NCBI GenBank assembly: GCA_020635495.1
Contig: JACJZQ010000020.1
Coordinates: 1-49,364, forward strand
Direction of reading: 5' to 3'
Length of the DNA: 49,364 bases
Origin: Flavobacteriales bacterium
Lineage (GTDB): Bacteria; Bacteroidota; Bacteroidia; UBA10329
The notes beneath the pieces were generated by a model. It made no database searches, was not told the origin of the DNA, and saw only the letters and a list, made by a program, of their open reading frames with translations. Both the position numbers and the translations under genes were made by a program. Positions 49,323 through 49,364 of the stretch are shown piece by piece (the first letter of the stretch is position 1; each line of letters opens with the position of its first letter).

Positions 49323-49364
49323 ATGAAGACCCACCTCCTCGTCAATATGTCCAGATTCTTCAGT
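49323..49364 (+). CDS. start of a gene cut by the window end
   Basis: ATG at 49323 opens a frame of 14 codons (MKTHLLVNMSRFFS) that runs to the last base. A TAATATTG text, one base from the -7 consensus, lies 13 bp before it. Too short to name; it might be a chance frame. Confidence 0.35.
   Translation, partial: MKTHLLVNMSRFFS

Noticed and set aside
1..49364. tRNA, rRNA and riboswitches
   Set aside because: I looked for tRNA-like cloverleaf text and conserved rRNA segments and saw none. A covariance-model scan would settle riboswitches.

Overview
The window looks like chromosomal DNA of a member of the Bacteroidota, most likely a marine-type Flavobacteriales (Cryomorphaceae/Crocinitomicaceae-like); the exact taxon is inference. 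The grounds are a type IX secretion lipoprotein (PorW/SprE), two proteins with T9SS type A C-terminal sorting domains, a MurF-Alr fusion, a sensor-poor hybrid kinase with an AraC output domain, WG-repeat and FISUMP-domain proteins, promoters of the Bacteroidota type (TTG or TTTG, 17-19 bp, TAnnTTTG), and starts with no Shine-Dalgarno sequence. I saw no rRNA, tRNA, CRISPR array, transposase or integrase.

Layout. 1-4.9 kb: the tail of a cut gene, a small membrane protein, a T9SS cargo protein, and a divergent pair of M23 peptidase and PorW/SprE. 4.9-11.8 kb (minus): a TPR histidine kinase with its response regulator, a WG-repeat protein, murF-alr and tdk. 12-18.2 kb: an acidic conserved protein, then two tandem SpoIIE-type phosphatases with different sensor halves. 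18.2-20.4 kb: a GH1 beta-glucosidase divergent from purQ. 20.4-22.4 kb: a small accessory patch with a lipoprotein gene, a 10-unit 21-bp array, a cluster of hairpins and a diverged second copy of the purQ 3' end, then an outer-membrane-type protein. 22.4-29.6 kb: a cold-shock protein, a degenerate subtilase-like membrane protein, a hybrid two-component protein, nadD, gmk, a membrane protein and divergent typA. 29.7-37.2 kb: a T9SS cargo protein, thiL, a caspase-like/FISUMP lipoprotein, yjdM, a degenerate cyclase-like gene and a long-form purF.

37.2-45.4 kb is the main accessory region, between the housekeeping genes purF and rnr. It holds a filament/adhesin-like hypothetical protein, a second 21-bp array, an HTH regulator whose 3' end runs into a 7-bp array, a coiled-coil protein, a second 7-bp array, and an AT-rich three-gene operon: C5-cytosine methyltransferase, a protein with two GHKL ATPase domains, and a receiver protein with an unrecognised C-terminal domain. 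The genes overlap and look translationally coupled. I read this operon as the best candidate for an undescribed system, perhaps phage defence or a signalling-coupled modification system. A two-gene pair of small hypotheticals and a patch of dispersed repeats follow. 45.4-49.4 kb: rnr, an inverted-repeat intergenic region, a GT39-like membrane protein, and the start of a gene cut by the window end.

Together the core genes cover cell-wall precursor synthesis, nucleotide and cofactor metabolism (tdk, gmk, purQ, purF, nadD, thiL), RNA and translation stress (rnr, csp, typA) and envelope signalling. The accessory parts are marked by period-7 and period-21 repeats and by lower GC.
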